Assembly (NCBI RefSeq): GCF_003480915.1
Contig: NZ_QUKD01000004.1
Coordinates: 404,277 to 468,276 of the forward strand
DNA: 64,000 nucleotides
DNA from: Parabacteroides sp. TM07-1AC
GTDB lineage: Bacteria; Bacteroidota; Bacteroidia; Bacteroidales; Tannerellaceae
Direction of reading: 5' to 3'
Under the pieces are notes generated by a model. That model ran no database searches, was not told where the DNA came from, and was given only the letters and a program-made list of their open reading frames with translations. Positions 49,691 to 59,267 of the stretch are shown here, in pieces (position 1 is the stretch's first letter; every line of letters starts with the position of its first letter). The translations under genes and the position numbers were made by a program.

Positions 49691-50959
49691 ATGGAAATTT
49701 TTATTATTGTCGGCCTTATTTTGTTGAATGGTATTTTGTCGATGTCTGAGATCGCTTTAGTGTCTGCCCGTAAGGCCCGGTTGGAACTAGAGGCAAAAAG
49801 AGGTAATAAATCTGCGCAAACAGCCCTGAAGTTGGCTGGTGAACCCGATCGTTTCTTATCTACTATCCAGATCGGTATTACGCTAATCGGAATCCTGACC
49901 GGTTTGTATTCAGGAGAGGCTTTCGCCTATAACCTGGCAGAAGTGGTTCGTCATGTTCCCGTACTCGAACCTTATGCTCTTGGATTATCAAAGACTGTAA
50001 TCGTTATAATCGTTACTTATCTTACTTTGATCATGGGTGAGCTTGTGCCGAAACGTATCGGCATGGGATATGCCGAACGGGTTTCGATGCTGGTTGCCAG
50101 ACCCATGTTTCTGCTATCAAAGTTGGCTTTACCCTTTGTATGGCTATTGTCGAAAAGTACTTCCTTTGTTATTAAAATTACCGGAATTAAAGCAAATGAA
50201 GAAAATAAAGTAACAGAAGAAGAGATCAAGGCGATCGTCAAAGAGGGCTTTGACGGAGGTGAAGTGCAGGAAGTTGAACAAGACATTGTGGAACGTGTGT
50301 TCAACCTGGGAGACCGGAATGTCGGTTCGATCATGACACACCGGAGTGACTTGGTTTGGCTGGATGTAACGGACAGTATCGAAAAGATTCGTGAGAAAGT
50401 ACAGGAAAACCTATTTAATATATATCCGGTAGCTTCCGAAAAGTTCGATAATATCAAAGGTGTCGTTTACCTGAAAGATCTGTTTGGACGGATCGATGAA
50501 CCTGATTTCTCTTTGGAGCAGGTAATACGTCCGGCTCAGTATCTGCCGGAGAATCAGAGTGTTTATAATGCGTTGGAGCAGTTCAAGCAGGCTCGTGTCA
50601 AATATGGTATCGTGACGGATGAGTTCGGAGGTATCCAGGGTATCGTTACTTTGAAAGATATCATGGAAGGTTTGATCGGCCAGGTTCCGGAAATCGGTGA
50701 GGAGGCAGAGATTACTCAGCGCGCCGATGGTTCCTGGTTGGTGGACGGACAGTATAACTTCTACGATTTTCTGGAATATTTCGACCTGGAAGACCTGTAT
50801 GCCGAACATGATTATAATACGTTGAGCGGTTTGATCCTGGAAATTTTGGAACGTGTTCCGAAAACCGGTGAAACATTAACCTGGCTGAATTTCGAATTCG
50901 AGATTGTAGACATGGATGGGGCACGTATTGATAAAGTGCTCGTTAAGAAGATCGACTAG
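49691..50959 (+). CDS. CNNM/CorC-type (hemolysin family) membrane protein
   Basis: 422 residues. DUF21 membrane domain with four helices (about 1-190; IGITLIGILTGLYSGE, LTLIMGELVPKRIGM), a CBS pair (about 205-330; MTHRSDLVWLDV, YGIVTDEFGGIQGIVTLKDIMEGLIG) and a CorC_HlyC C-terminal domain (about 340-420). These proteins take part in Mg2+ or other divalent cation efflux; hemolysin is a historical name. A TATCTTCG box near the start is a weak -7. Confidence 0.92.
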   Translation: MEIFIIVGLILLNGILSMSEIALVSARKARLELEAKRGNKSAQTALKLAGEPDRFLSTIQIGITLIGILTGLYSGEAFAYNLAEVVRHVPVLEPYALGLSKTVIVIIVTYLTLIMGELVPKRIGMGYAERVSMLVARPMFLLSKLALPFVWLLSKSTSFVIKITGIKANEENKVTEEEIKAIVKEGFDGGEVQEVEQDIVERVFNLGDRNVGSIMTHRSDLVWLDVTDSIEKIREKVQENLFNIYPVASEKFDNIKGVVYLKDLFGRIDEPDFSLEQVIRPAQYLPENQSVYNALEQFKQARVKYGIVTDEFGGIQGIVTLKDIMEGLIGQVPEIGEEAEITQRADGSWLVDGQYNFYDFLEYFDLEDLYAEHDYNTLSGLILEILERVPKTGETLTWLNFEFEIVDMDGARIDKVLVKKID

Positions 50960-50973
50960 TGTCTATCGTTATA

Positions 50974-51059
50974 AAGTAGGCATCACCTTTCCCTATGGTG
51001 ATGCCTGCTTATTTCGGGAAAAGCGTAAGTCTTTAAGGAAAAAGACTAGCGCTTTTTTT
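50974..51059. terminator. Double hairpin between convergent genes
   Basis: AAGTAGGCATCACC (50974-50987) pairs with GGTGATGCCTGCTT (50997-51010). A second hairpin, AAAAGCG...GTCTTT/AAAGAC...CGCTTTT (51019-51056), ends with T. They serve the CorC-type gene and trkA. Confidence 0.8.
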
Positions 51060-51064
51060 CTTCC

Positions 51065-51751
51065 TTATAGTTCTTTTATTTTATGAAGCACCTCCATCTT
51101 CCCGAAGAGTATTAGCCTGTCTTCCGCTTCCAGGACCAGATCGTCGCTCAGCGGATCTATTACATAATATTGAGTTTGCTTCAGTCCGATCAGGTTGCGT
51201 ATTTCTTTTGCCCGTTCAACCCCCACCAGGCGAATACCGAAATTCGTTTGAAAATCGATTGTCTTTAAAGATTGCCCGATCAGAGCGCCGGGTGTTTTTA
51301 TTTTATACAGATGATGCGTTTCCGTTACCTGATACCAACGCTGGAACAGATCGCCCAGTAAGCTTTGTGAGGCATATGTAGCCGCATAATCCTGTTCCGG
51401 ACGAATGATCTCCGACACTCCGATGGAACGGATCACCGTTTCATGGATAGGAGAGATCGAGCGGACGATCAGCCTGCCGGCATCCAGGCTCTTTAATAAG
51501 GCGACTGTCTGTACCGAAGTTCCGAAATTCTTGCCGTAAGTCACAAAAATGGCATCCATCTCGCTTAGAGGGAGCGTGTTCAGCGCATCCCTGTCGGTCG
51601 TATCGAGGCTGACTGAACCGGAGATAGTCTGTTTGACAGCTTCCACTTTATGCAGATTCAAATCGACACCTATCACTTCATCGCCGATGCGGGTCAAATT
51701 TTCCGCGATGGCACGTCCCAGATTTCCTAATCCTATAACCAGAAATTTCAT
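51065..51751 (-). CDS. trkA: TrkA/KtrA-type K+ channel gating subunit
   Basis: 228 residues. RCK domain with GLGNLGRAIAENL and IGVDLNLHKVE (NAD(H)/nucleotide binding), then TrkA_C (about 140-228: IKTPGALIGQSL, VEAEDRLILFGK-like end LEAEDRLILFG). It binds at the cytoplasmic face of TrkH, whose gene lies 13 bp upstream in the same operon. Confidence 0.93.
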   Translation of the reverse strand: MKFLVIGLGNLGRAIAENLTRIGDEVIGVDLNLHKVEAVKQTISGSVSLDTTDRDALNTLPLSEMDAIFVTYGKNFGTSVQTVALLKSLDAGRLIVRSISPIHETVIRSIGVSEIIRPEQDYAATYASQSLLGDLFQRWYQVTETHHLYKIKTPGALIGQSLKTIDFQTNFGIRLVGVERAKEIRNLIGLKQTQYYVIDPLSDDLVLEAEDRLILFGKMEVLHKIKEL

Positions 51752-51764
51752 AAGGCATTTCTTA

Positions 51765-53594
51765 TTACATTAATATATTTTCCTGAGGGTATGTGTAATC
51801 CCTCTTTTTGTATTCTCTTATAAAGCTGACCATAAAAGTCAGTACCCCGATACGCCCGATCAGCATCGCACAGATAATGATCAGCTTTCCCGACATGGAA
51901 AGCAAAGGAGTAAAATTCAGGCTCGATCCTACCGTACTCAGCGCAGAGACAACTTCGAAGGTAAGCGTAAAGACCGGTGTCCCTTCTTCCGTGTAGGACA
52001 ACATCCAGACTGCAACCGAAGCAAAGATAAAATAAAGGACAATCGTCGCGAAAGCCCGGCGGATCGTAGAAGGAGATATTTCCCTTTTACGTACTTCTAC
52101 CTTTTCTTTTTCACGGGCCACATTCAATGCCGTTACGATTGCTACAAAAACAGTCGTTACTTTCAGTCCACCACCGGTAGACATCGGTGCGGCACCGATC
52201 ACCATCAGGATAAGCGTCAGCATCAGTGTTACCGGACGAAGCGTTCCCATGTCGGCAACCGTAAACCCTGCTGTTCGCGGAGTGACTGCCCCCAGCAAAG
52301 AATCTGCCAGTTTTCCTTTCATCGGCAGTCCTGCCAGCGTGTTGTCCGTTTCAAAAATAAAGTAAAGGATCGTACCGCCGATGATCAGCACCAGCGTACT
52401 TATCACTACAATATAAGTATGTATGTTGATGATGCGGGGGGTATGGATATACCGCTTCTGCATCTTTGTAGCTACCATAAACGTATTTACAATAAAATGC
52501 CTTAACAATTTCAGGTAGTTGAATACAATCGGAAATCCCAGTCCGCCAAAGATAATCAGCAGAGAAATCCACACATGCAGATTATAATTGTGGGCAACCA
52601 ACGGATCACACATATTGCCGCTCAGCGTAGATATACCGGCATTACAGAAAGCAGACACCGCGTGAAAGATGGCAAAGAATATGTCATCCTGTAACGTGGC
52701 ACCCGGTAATGTCCCTCTTATATCCATATAAATGAAATACGCCCCGATCCCTTCAATAAAGAACGTGACGAACAGGATATTCAGTATCACCCGGAACAAT
52801 CCTCCGATCCGCTCCTCGTTCAGCATATCTTTCAGCATCAGTTTGCTGGTAAAAGAAGAATGTCCCATAAAGGAAAGCGCAAAGAAACTCGTGAAAGTCA
52901 TCACGCCGATCCCTCCGATCTGTATCAGGATCATAATGATCACATGCCCGATATGGGTGAAAGTGGTTGCCACATCCACTGTGGTAAGTCCCGTTACACA
53001 AACTGAAGTCGTAGCCGTAAACAAGGCATCCACGAAATGAATCGGTCGGGTAGTGGCGTTCGGTAACATTAATAATCCCGCTCCGATCAGGATCACGAAA
53101 ATGAAACTGAGCAGGAACAGCAGAGACGGTTTGATGCGGGTCTGCATCAGCGTAAATGTCTGCCGCGACAGATGGATGACACTGAGCAGCAACATCAGCA
53201 TATATACGAACAGTGGTTTCGAGAGAAAAGCGAGATAAGGCAACGACTGTTCGATAATATCTTTGAAAAAGACCTTCGCTGAAAGAACGGCAAACAAAAG
53301 AAAATAGATGCCGATATCCAGATACAGTAACTTTTCCTGTATGATCTCGTTAAACCGGACTATATACCTTAATGTGATCCCAATAAAGAATCCCAGTAAA
53401 ATATAGATGCGGCTCAGATATAAATGATGTATGGTTTCGCTGGTCTGCTGAAAACCGAACTGATACACCAGAACAAACAGGGAAGCGATGGAAGCCAGTA
53501 GTATGATGCCTTCTGCCCCTATATTCAGCAGTCCTTTTGCGTTGGCCCAGTACATCCGGCACGTAAACTGTATATGTTTTATGTCCATGATCAA
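51765..53594 (-). CDS. trkH: TrkH/KtrB-type K+ uptake channel subunit
   Basis: 609 residues; MIMDIKH allows starts at 53594 or 53588. An N-terminal extension of about 150 residues with four or five helices precedes the four M1-P-M2 repeats, with filter-type sequences TATTSVCVTGLT, VSAFCNAGIST, VTPRTAGFTV and VSALSTVGSSLN. Such extended TrkH proteins are usual in Bacteroidetes. Transports K+ (perhaps with Na+). A -7 box TACATTTG lies on the minus strand at 53615-53608. Confidence 0.93.
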   Translation of the reverse strand: MIMDIKHIQFTCRMYWANAKGLLNIGAEGIILLASIASLFVLVYQFGFQQTSETIHHLYLSRIYILLGFFIGITLRYIVRFNEIIQEKLLYLDIGIYFLLFAVLSAKVFFKDIIEQSLPYLAFLSKPLFVYMLMLLLSVIHLSRQTFTLMQTRIKPSLLFLLSFIFVILIGAGLLMLPNATTRPIHFVDALFTATTSVCVTGLTTVDVATTFTHIGHVIIMILIQIGGIGVMTFTSFFALSFMGHSSFTSKLMLKDMLNEERIGGLFRVILNILFVTFFIEGIGAYFIYMDIRGTLPGATLQDDIFFAIFHAVSAFCNAGISTLSGNMCDPLVAHNYNLHVWISLLIIFGGLGFPIVFNYLKLLRHFIVNTFMVATKMQKRYIHTPRIINIHTYIVVISTLVLIIGGTILYFIFETDNTLAGLPMKGKLADSLLGAVTPRTAGFTVADMGTLRPVTLMLTLILMVIGAAPMSTGGGLKVTTVFVAIVTALNVAREKEKVEVRKREISPSTIRRAFATIVLYFIFASVAVWMLSYTEEGTPVFTLTFEVVSALSTVGSSLNFTPLLSMSGKLIIICAMLIGRIGVLTFMVSFIREYKKRDYTYPQENILM

Positions 53595-53607
53595 GTAAAA
53601 TCTGTAA

Positions 53608-53615
53608 CAAATGTA
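53608..53615 (-). promoter_or_regulatory. -7 box of the trkHA operon
   Basis: Minus-strand TACATTTG, about 14-20 bp before the possible start codons. Confidence 0.5.
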
Positions 53616-53828
53616 TTAATAAAAGTATTCTGGACTGGGAATAGTTCAGAAAGTTTTGATAAAGCATGTTAAAGAGAAAAATATCAGAGCTTTACTGCAA
53701 TATTGTTTTGTTTACATTATGGGGGATAAATGTTATTGTATGAGGTAAGATAGTAAAATCACAGATAAATAAGCTGTTATAAATATTGAAAAAAATGTTT
53801 TGTCTGTTTTGTATATTGGATTAATGAT

Positions 53829-53836
53829 TATATTTG
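53829..53836 (+). promoter_or_regulatory. -7 box of the xylose operon
   Basis: TATATTTG, with TTTG 17 bp upstream (53808-53811), 20 bp before the NUDIX gene ATG. The 262-bp spacer upstream shows nothing else clear. Confidence 0.5.
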
Positions 53837-53856
53837 CAACTGTTTAACGTAATATC

Positions 53857-54597
53857 ATGGAAACACATATGGAAAACAAGAAAATGCTTTATTCGCACGT
53901 ATCTGTTGATTGCGTGCTACTGGGAGTAAATGAAGACAAGCTTTGCGTATTGCTGGTAGAACGGAAGGTGGATAAGAGCGATGAGAAACATTACAAATTA
54001 CCCGGAAGTCTTATTTATGAAAATGAAGATTTGGATACGGCTGCATACCGGGTATTTAATGAGGCCACCGGTTTAAAACGCGTTCCTCTGAAACAGTTCC
54101 GTAGTTTCGGGTCTCCTTCACGTACAAAAAATGCCGACGATATGCAATGGCTGGAAAATGCGATGAAGCTGAAGATCGAACGGATCGTCACGGTAGCTTA
54201 TTTGGCACTGAGCAAGATTGGGCGGAAGTCGAATCCAACCAATAAATATACCTCATTGGCCTGGTTCCCGGTCGATTCACTACCGCCTCTGCCTTTCGAC
54301 CATCGGGAGATCATCGGAGCTGCTGTGGAAGAAATACGGGAATGGGTGGAAAAAGAACCGTCTATCATCTTCGACTACCTGCCGATGAAGTTCACGGCTT
54401 TCCAGTTAAGACGTACTTATGAGATCATATATAATAAGGAAATGGACGTCCGTAACTTCCATAAGAAAATGAGTTCACTGGAATACATAGTGCCTACCGA
54501 CGAGATTGAAACCGGAGTTGCCCATCGTGCCGCCCGCTATTATCGTTTCGATAAAGTGAAATATAATAAGTTACATTCAAAATTTAATAAGAATTAA
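53857..54597 (+). CDS. NUDIX-domain transcriptional regulator of the xylose operon
   Basis: 246 residues. An N-terminal NUDIX-like fold whose box is degenerate (GSLIYENEDLDTAAYRVFNEATGL lacks the REUxEE acids), fitting a sensor rather than a hydrolase. The C-terminal winged helix (about 165-240: LPMKFTAFQLRRTYEIIYNKEMDVRNFHKKM) is that of NrtR/AraR-type regulators. In Bacteroides such proteins control arabinose or xylose use. It is the first gene of xylB-xylA-xylE, 12 bp before xylB. ATG at 53869 (MENKKML) is an alternative start. Confidence 0.88.
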   Translation: METHMENKKMLYSHVSVDCVLLGVNEDKLCVLLVERKVDKSDEKHYKLPGSLIYENEDLDTAAYRVFNEATGLKRVPLKQFRSFGSPSRTKNADDMQWLENAMKLKIERIVTVAYLALSKIGRKSNPTNKYTSLAWFPVDSLPPLPFDHREIIGAAVEEIREWVEKEPSIIFDYLPMKFTAFQLRRTYEIIYNKEMDVRNFHKKMSSLEYIVPTDEIETGVAHRAARYYRFDKVKYNKLHSKFNKN

Positions 54598-54609
54598 TCA
54601 CGTAAGAAT

Positions 54610-56100
54610 ATGTATTTATTAGGTTGTGACATAGGTAGTTCTTCTGTAAAAGCATCTATTGTGGATGCCCATTCAGGGCTGACGGTCGGTGCCGATTTCT
54701 ATCCGAAAGAAGAAGCTCCTATTAAAGCTGTAAAACCCGGTTGGGCAGAACAGGAACCGGATGACTGGTGGAAATATCTGAAAGAAGCCATAAAAGGAGC
54801 CATTGCTCAAGCCGGTATTCAGGGAACGGATATCCGGGCAATCGGTATCTCTTACCAAATGCACGGACTTGTGCTGGTAGATAAGAAGATGGAGGTGTTG
54901 CGTCCCTCTATTATCTGGTGCGACAGCCGTGCCGTTCCTTATGGCGATCGTGCTTTTAAAAATATAGGGGAGAAGAAATGTTTGTCTCATCTGTTGAACT
55001 CTCCGGGAAACTTTACCGCGGCGAAACTTGCCTGGGTAAAAGAATTTGAACCCGAGCTGTTCCGTTCCGTCCATAAGTTTATGTTGCCGGGTGACTTTAT
55101 AGCCATGCGGATGACGGGAGATATCGTTACTACGGTTTCCGGTTTATCGGAAGGTATCTTTTGGGATTTCAAGAATGAGACGGTTTCCGAAGATCTGATG
55201 AACTTCTTCGGATTCAGCAACGATCTGATACCGGAGATCCGTCCGACTTTCGGCTTGCAGGGCGAGCTGCTGGGCTCCGTTGCAACGGAGCTGGGATTGA
55301 AAAAAGGAACTCCTGTTACCTATCGTGCAGGCGACCAGCCTAATAATGCTCTATCACTTAACGTACTGAATCCGGGGGAGATCGCTGCCACAGGAGGTAC
55401 TTCCGGTGTTGTGTATGGTGTAAACGGGAAAGTAAACTTCGACACGTTGTCAAGAGTAAATACATTTGCCCATGTGAACCATTCATCCGAACAGACCCGT
55501 TTGGGTGTACTGCTTTGTATCAACGGGGTCGGTATCCTGAACTCATGGGTGAAGAAGAACGTGGCTCCGGAAGGTATCAATTATCCGCAGCTGAATGATC
55601 TGGCTGCCACTGTGCCGGTTGGTTCGGAGGGGTTGTCTATCCTGCCGTTTGGAAACGGTGCAGAGCGCATGCTGCAGAATAAACAGATAGACTGCTCTAT
55701 ACACGGACTGAATTTTAATATTCATAATAAGGCGCATATTGCCCGTGCCGCCCAGGAGGGAATCGTGTTCTCCTTCAAGTACGGTATGGATATTATGAAC
55801 GAAATGGGTATCGACATCGGTGTGATCCGTGCCGGTAATGCCAATATGTTCCTGAGTCCGATTTTCCGTGATACCCTGTCAGGTGTGACGGGAGCGGTGA
55901 TCGAGCTGTTCGATACGAACGGAGCCGTCGGAGCCGCTAAGGGAGCCGGTATCGGTGCCGGTATCTATCAGTCGGCAGAAGAAGCATTCGCCTCTTTGAA
56001 GAAGATCGATGTGATCGAACCTGACGGATTGAAAGCAGATAAATACTGCGCAGCATACAGTATCTGGAAAGAACGTCTGGATACGTTGATGGGCATGTAA
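54610..56100 (+). CDS. xylB: Xylulokinase
   Basis: 496 residues of the FGGY family: GCDIGSSSVKASIVD (phosphate 1), IGISYQMHGLVLVD (substrate loop typical of xylulokinase), ILNSWVKK, FDTNGAVGAAKGAGIGAG (C-terminal ATP site). Converts D-xylulose to xylulose-5-P. 12 bp after the regulator and 42 bp before xylA. Confidence 0.95.
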   Translation: MYLLGCDIGSSSVKASIVDAHSGLTVGADFYPKEEAPIKAVKPGWAEQEPDDWWKYLKEAIKGAIAQAGIQGTDIRAIGISYQMHGLVLVDKKMEVLRPSIIWCDSRAVPYGDRAFKNIGEKKCLSHLLNSPGNFTAAKLAWVKEFEPELFRSVHKFMLPGDFIAMRMTGDIVTTVSGLSEGIFWDFKNETVSEDLMNFFGFSNDLIPEIRPTFGLQGELLGSVATELGLKKGTPVTYRAGDQPNNALSLNVLNPGEIAATGGTSGVVYGVNGKVNFDTLSRVNTFAHVNHSSEQTRLGVLLCINGVGILNSWVKKNVAPEGINYPQLNDLAATVPVGSEGLSILPFGNGAERMLQNKQIDCSIHGLNFNIHNKAHIARAAQEGIVFSFKYGMDIMNEMGIDIGVIRAGNANMFLSPIFRDTLSGVTGAVIELFDTNGAVGAAKGAGIGAGIYQSAEEAFASLKKIDVIEPDGLKADKYCAAYSIWKERLDTLMGM

Positions 56101-56142
56101 TAATATACCAATGTAATATAAATCATTAAAACATTTAATTTC

Positions 56143-57471
56143 ATGGACTTTTATAAAGGTGAAAAAGAATTCTTTCCCGGAATAGGAAAGATTCAGTTTG
56201 AAGGAAGTGATTCTAAGAATCCGATGGCATTTCATTATTATGATGAAAACAAGGTTGTGATGGGTAAAACGTTGAAAGACCATCTGCGTTTTGCTATGGC
56301 TTACTGGCATACACTGTGTGCCGAAGGCGGTGATCAGTTTGGCGGCGGAACAAAAACATTCCCCTGGAATACAGATGCCGACCGTATCAGCCGTGCAAAA
56401 TATAAAATGGATGCTGCTTTCGAATTCATGACCAAATGTAGCATTCCTTACTATTGTTTCCACGATGTGGATGTTGTAGACGAGGCTCCTACAATGGTTG
56501 AGTTTGAAAAAGACCTGCAGACAATGGTAGAACATGCCAAAGGTTTACAGCAGGCAACAGGCAAGAAGCTGTTATGGTCTACTGCCAACGTATTCGGTAA
56601 CAAACGTTATATGAACGGTGCAGCTACCAATCCGTATTTCCCGGCTGTCGCTTGTGCCGGTACGCAAATCAAGAACGCTATCGACGCTTGTATCGCTTTG
56701 GGCGGTGAGAATTATGTATTCTGGGGTGGCCGTGAAGGATATATGAGCCTGCTGAACACCGATATGAAACGTGAAAAAGATCACCTGGCCATGATGTTGA
56801 CCATGGCACGTGACTATGGCAGAAAGAATGGTTTCAAAGGAACTTTCCTGATCGAACCGAAACCGATGGAACCGACTAAACACCAGTATGATGTGGATTC
56901 TGAAACGGTGATCGGCTTCCTGCGTCATTACGGCTTGGATAAAGACTTCGCCCTGAACATCGAAGTGAACCACGCTACTTTGGCAGGACATACATTTGAA
57001 CACGAATTGCAGGCAGCTGTTGATGCTGGTATGTTGTGCAGTATCGATGCGAACCGCGGTGACTACCAGAACGGTTGGGATACTGACCAGTTCCCGATGG
57101 ATATCTACGAACTGACTCAGGCATGGCTGGTGATCCTTCAAGGTGGCGGTCTGACTACAGGAGGAACAAACTTTGATGCGAAGACTCGTCGTAACTCGAC
57201 TGACCTGGACGATATATTCCTGGCTCATATCGGTGGTATGGACGCTTTTGCCCGTGCTTTGATGACAGCTGCAGCTATCCTTGAAAACTCCGATTACAAG
57301 AAAATGCGTGCCGAACGTTATGCCAGCTTCGATAATGGCGAAGGTAAGGCTTTCGAAGACGGCAAGCTGACATTGGAAGACCTGCGTACGATCGCTCTTC
57401 GCGACGGCGAGCCGAAACAGATCAGCGGCAAGCAGGAGTTGTATGAAATGATTCTCAATTTATATATATAA
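56143..57471 (+). CDS. xylA: Xylose isomerase
   Basis: 442 residues (class II). Motifs: [12 protein letters not shown] (catalytic His), [28 protein letters not shown] (metal Glu), [17 protein letters not shown], and [17 protein letters not shown] (metal Asp). Converts D-xylose to D-xylulose with two Mg/Mn/Co ions. Confidence 0.97.
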   Translation: MDFYKGEKEFFPGIGKIQFEGSDSKNPMAFHYYDENKVVMGKTLKDHLRFAMAYWHTLCAEGGDQFGGGTKTFPWNTDADRISRAKYKMDAAFEFMTKCSIPYYCFHDVDVVDEAPTMVEFEKDLQTMVEHAKGLQQATGKKLLWSTANVFGNKRYMNGAATNPYFPAVACAGTQIKNAIDACIALGGENYVFWGGREGYMSLLNTDMKREKDHLAMMLTMARDYGRKNGFKGTFLIEPKPMEPTKHQYDVDSETVIGFLRHYGLDKDFALNIEVNHATLAGHTFEHELQAAVDAGMLCSIDANRGDYQNGWDTDQFPMDIYELTQAWLVILQGGGLTTGGTNFDAKTRRNSTDLDDIFLAHIGGMDAFARALMTAAAILENSDYKKMRAERYASFDNGEGKAFEDGKLTLEDLRTIALRDGEPKQISGKQELYEMILNLYI

Positions 57472-57515
57472 AATTAGTTACAAAGAGTGACTTTTTCCCT
57501 TCCGGGAAGTGGGTA

Positions 57516-57558
57516 GGAGGTGTGTGATTTATGTGTTTCCAAATGAAAGCACACCTCC
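57516..57558 (+). other. Hairpin between xylA and xylE
   Basis: GGAGGTGTG (57516-57524) pairs with CACACCTCC (57550-57558) in the 139-bp gap; TCCGGA is repeated just downstream. It has no T run. It could lower expression of xylE relative to xylA or protect the xylBA mRNA end. Confidence 0.5.
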
Positions 57559-57610
57559 GGACCCATCTCCGGATCAGAGAGGTTACTTTTTGTTTCTTAG
57601 TCTGATAGAT

Positions 57611-59158
57611 ATGAAAAACAACAATAGTTACATTTTTGGCATCACCCTCGTTGCTACCCTTGGAGGGTTACTATTCGGATATGATACGGCTGTTATCTCC
57701 GGAACTGTAGAATCACTAAGAAAATTCTTTATCGAGCCCTACGGATTACCTCTCGACCAGGCTAACTCGCTGGAAGGATTTGTGGTCAGCAGTGCGCTGA
57801 TCGGTTGTATCCTCGGAGCCTCTTTTGCCGGCTGGGTCAGCCAGCGGTACGGTCGTAAGCCGACATTGATTGTGGCGTCTATTCTTTTCCTGCTCTCGGC
57901 GATCGGTTCGGCATGGCCCGAATTCGGATTGGGATTGCCCGGAAGCGGAGATCATACTTATATGTATTTGTTTGTAGCTTACCGTATCCTGGGAGGAATA
58001 GGGGTCGGTCTGGCTTCGATGGTATCACCGATGTATATCGCTGAGGTTGCCCCGGCTGACCGTCGCGGTAACCTGGTTTCGTGGAACCAGTTTGCTATCA
58101 TCTTCGGTATGCTGGTCGTTTATTTTGTGAATTACACGATCGCCTTGCAAGGGGACGCCTCATGGCTGCATACCGTGGGTTGGCGGTGGATGTTTGCTTC
58201 CGAAATCATTCCGGCGGTATTCTTTTTTACCTTGTTGATGTTCGTGCCCGAAACGCCCCGTTACCTGGTGATGCGTGGAAAGACGGAGAAAGCATTGACC
58301 ATCCTCGACCGTCTGATGGGGAAAGACGAAGCGGCGAAAGAGCTGGTCGATATAAAGGAAAGTTTCAAAGAAAAGGCCCCCTCCATGCGTCCGTACTTCC
58401 GTTTTATGGGAGCGTGGCTGGTTTTGTTCCTGTTGGCTTACGGGGCATTGGAACTGGCCGGTAATACAAGTGCGTTGGAGATTGCTTTGATCGGCAGTTT
58501 CTTTGTATCGTTGGTGTTCCCGATCCGTTCGTATGGCGTACTTATCATTATGGTAGGTATCCTGTTGTCCGGCTTCCAGCAGTTTGTCGGTATTAACGTA
58601 GTATTATATTACGCACCGGAGATATTTAAGACGATGGGTGCCGCTACCGATGCCGCATTGTTGCAGCAGATCGTGGTAGGTGCCGTGAACCTGTCGTTTA
58701 CCGTATTGGCAATCTTTACCGTCGATAAGTTCGGCCGCCGTCCGTTGATGATTATCGGTGCTTTGATTATGGCTGTTTCTATGATAATACTGGGGACTAC
58801 CTTCTATACGCACTCGGTAGGCATCGGTTCGCTGGTCTGCATGCTGGTTTATACAGCAGGTTTCGCCATGTCATGGGGACCGGTTTGCTGGGTATTACTG
58901 GCTGAAATATTCCCGAACTCTATCCGTTCTACCGTAATGAGTATTGCCGTAGCCGGACAGTGGATAGCCAACTTCCTCGTATCTTGGACTTTCCCGATGC
59001 TCGACAAGAACCAGTACCTGACCGAAACATTCAACCATGGTATGGCCTACTGGATTTACGGTCTGATGGGTATCCTGGCTGCCGCTTTCATCTGGAAGTT
59101 CGTCCCTGAAACCAAAGGGAAGACGTTGGAGCAGATGGAGCAATACTGGAAACGGTAA
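57611..59158 (+). CDS. xylE: D-xylose:H+ symporter (MFS sugar porter)
   Basis: 515 residues from the ATG at 57611 (MKNNNSYIFGITL); the frame also has an ATG at 57509, but its extra 34 residues overlap the hairpin and do not look like a membrane protein start. Twelve helices with sugar-porter motifs GGLLFGYDTAVISG, RYGRKP, VPETPRYLVMRGK, DKFGRRPL and VPETKGKTLEQME. Imports xylose with H+. Confidence 0.95.
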   Translation: MKNNNSYIFGITLVATLGGLLFGYDTAVISGTVESLRKFFIEPYGLPLDQANSLEGFVVSSALIGCILGASFAGWVSQRYGRKPTLIVASILFLLSAIGSAWPEFGLGLPGSGDHTYMYLFVAYRILGGIGVGLASMVSPMYIAEVAPADRRGNLVSWNQFAIIFGMLVVYFVNYTIALQGDASWLHTVGWRWMFASEIIPAVFFFTLLMFVPETPRYLVMRGKTEKALTILDRLMGKDEAAKELVDIKESFKEKAPSMRPYFRFMGAWLVLFLLAYGALELAGNTSALEIALIGSFFVSLVFPIRSYGVLIIMVGILLSGFQQFVGINVVLYYAPEIFKTMGAATDAALLQQIVVGAVNLSFTVLAIFTVDKFGRRPLMIIGALIMAVSMIILGTTFYTHSVGIGSLVCMLVYTAGFAMSWGPVCWVLLAEIFPNSIRSTVMSIAVAGQWIANFLVSWTFPMLDKNQYLTETFNHGMAYWIYGLMGILAAAFIWKFVPETKGKTLEQMEQYWKR

Positions 59159-59230
59159 CAAGAAATAGCCTGTTTGATACGTATTTGTTGATTTTTCAGC
59201 CTTTCGAGTCATACTTAAGCCTGAAAAGCT

Positions 59231-59238
59231 TATATTTG
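59231..59238 (+). promoter_or_regulatory. -7 box of the TPR/AraC regulator gene
   Basis: TATATTTG; the expected transcript start (about 59244) favours the ATG at 59268 over 59247. An inverted repeat TTTTCAG...CTGAAAA lies just upstream (about 59193-59227). Confidence 0.55.
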
Positions 59239-59267
59239 CATCTCCGGTGAATATTAAAGGGAACGGA

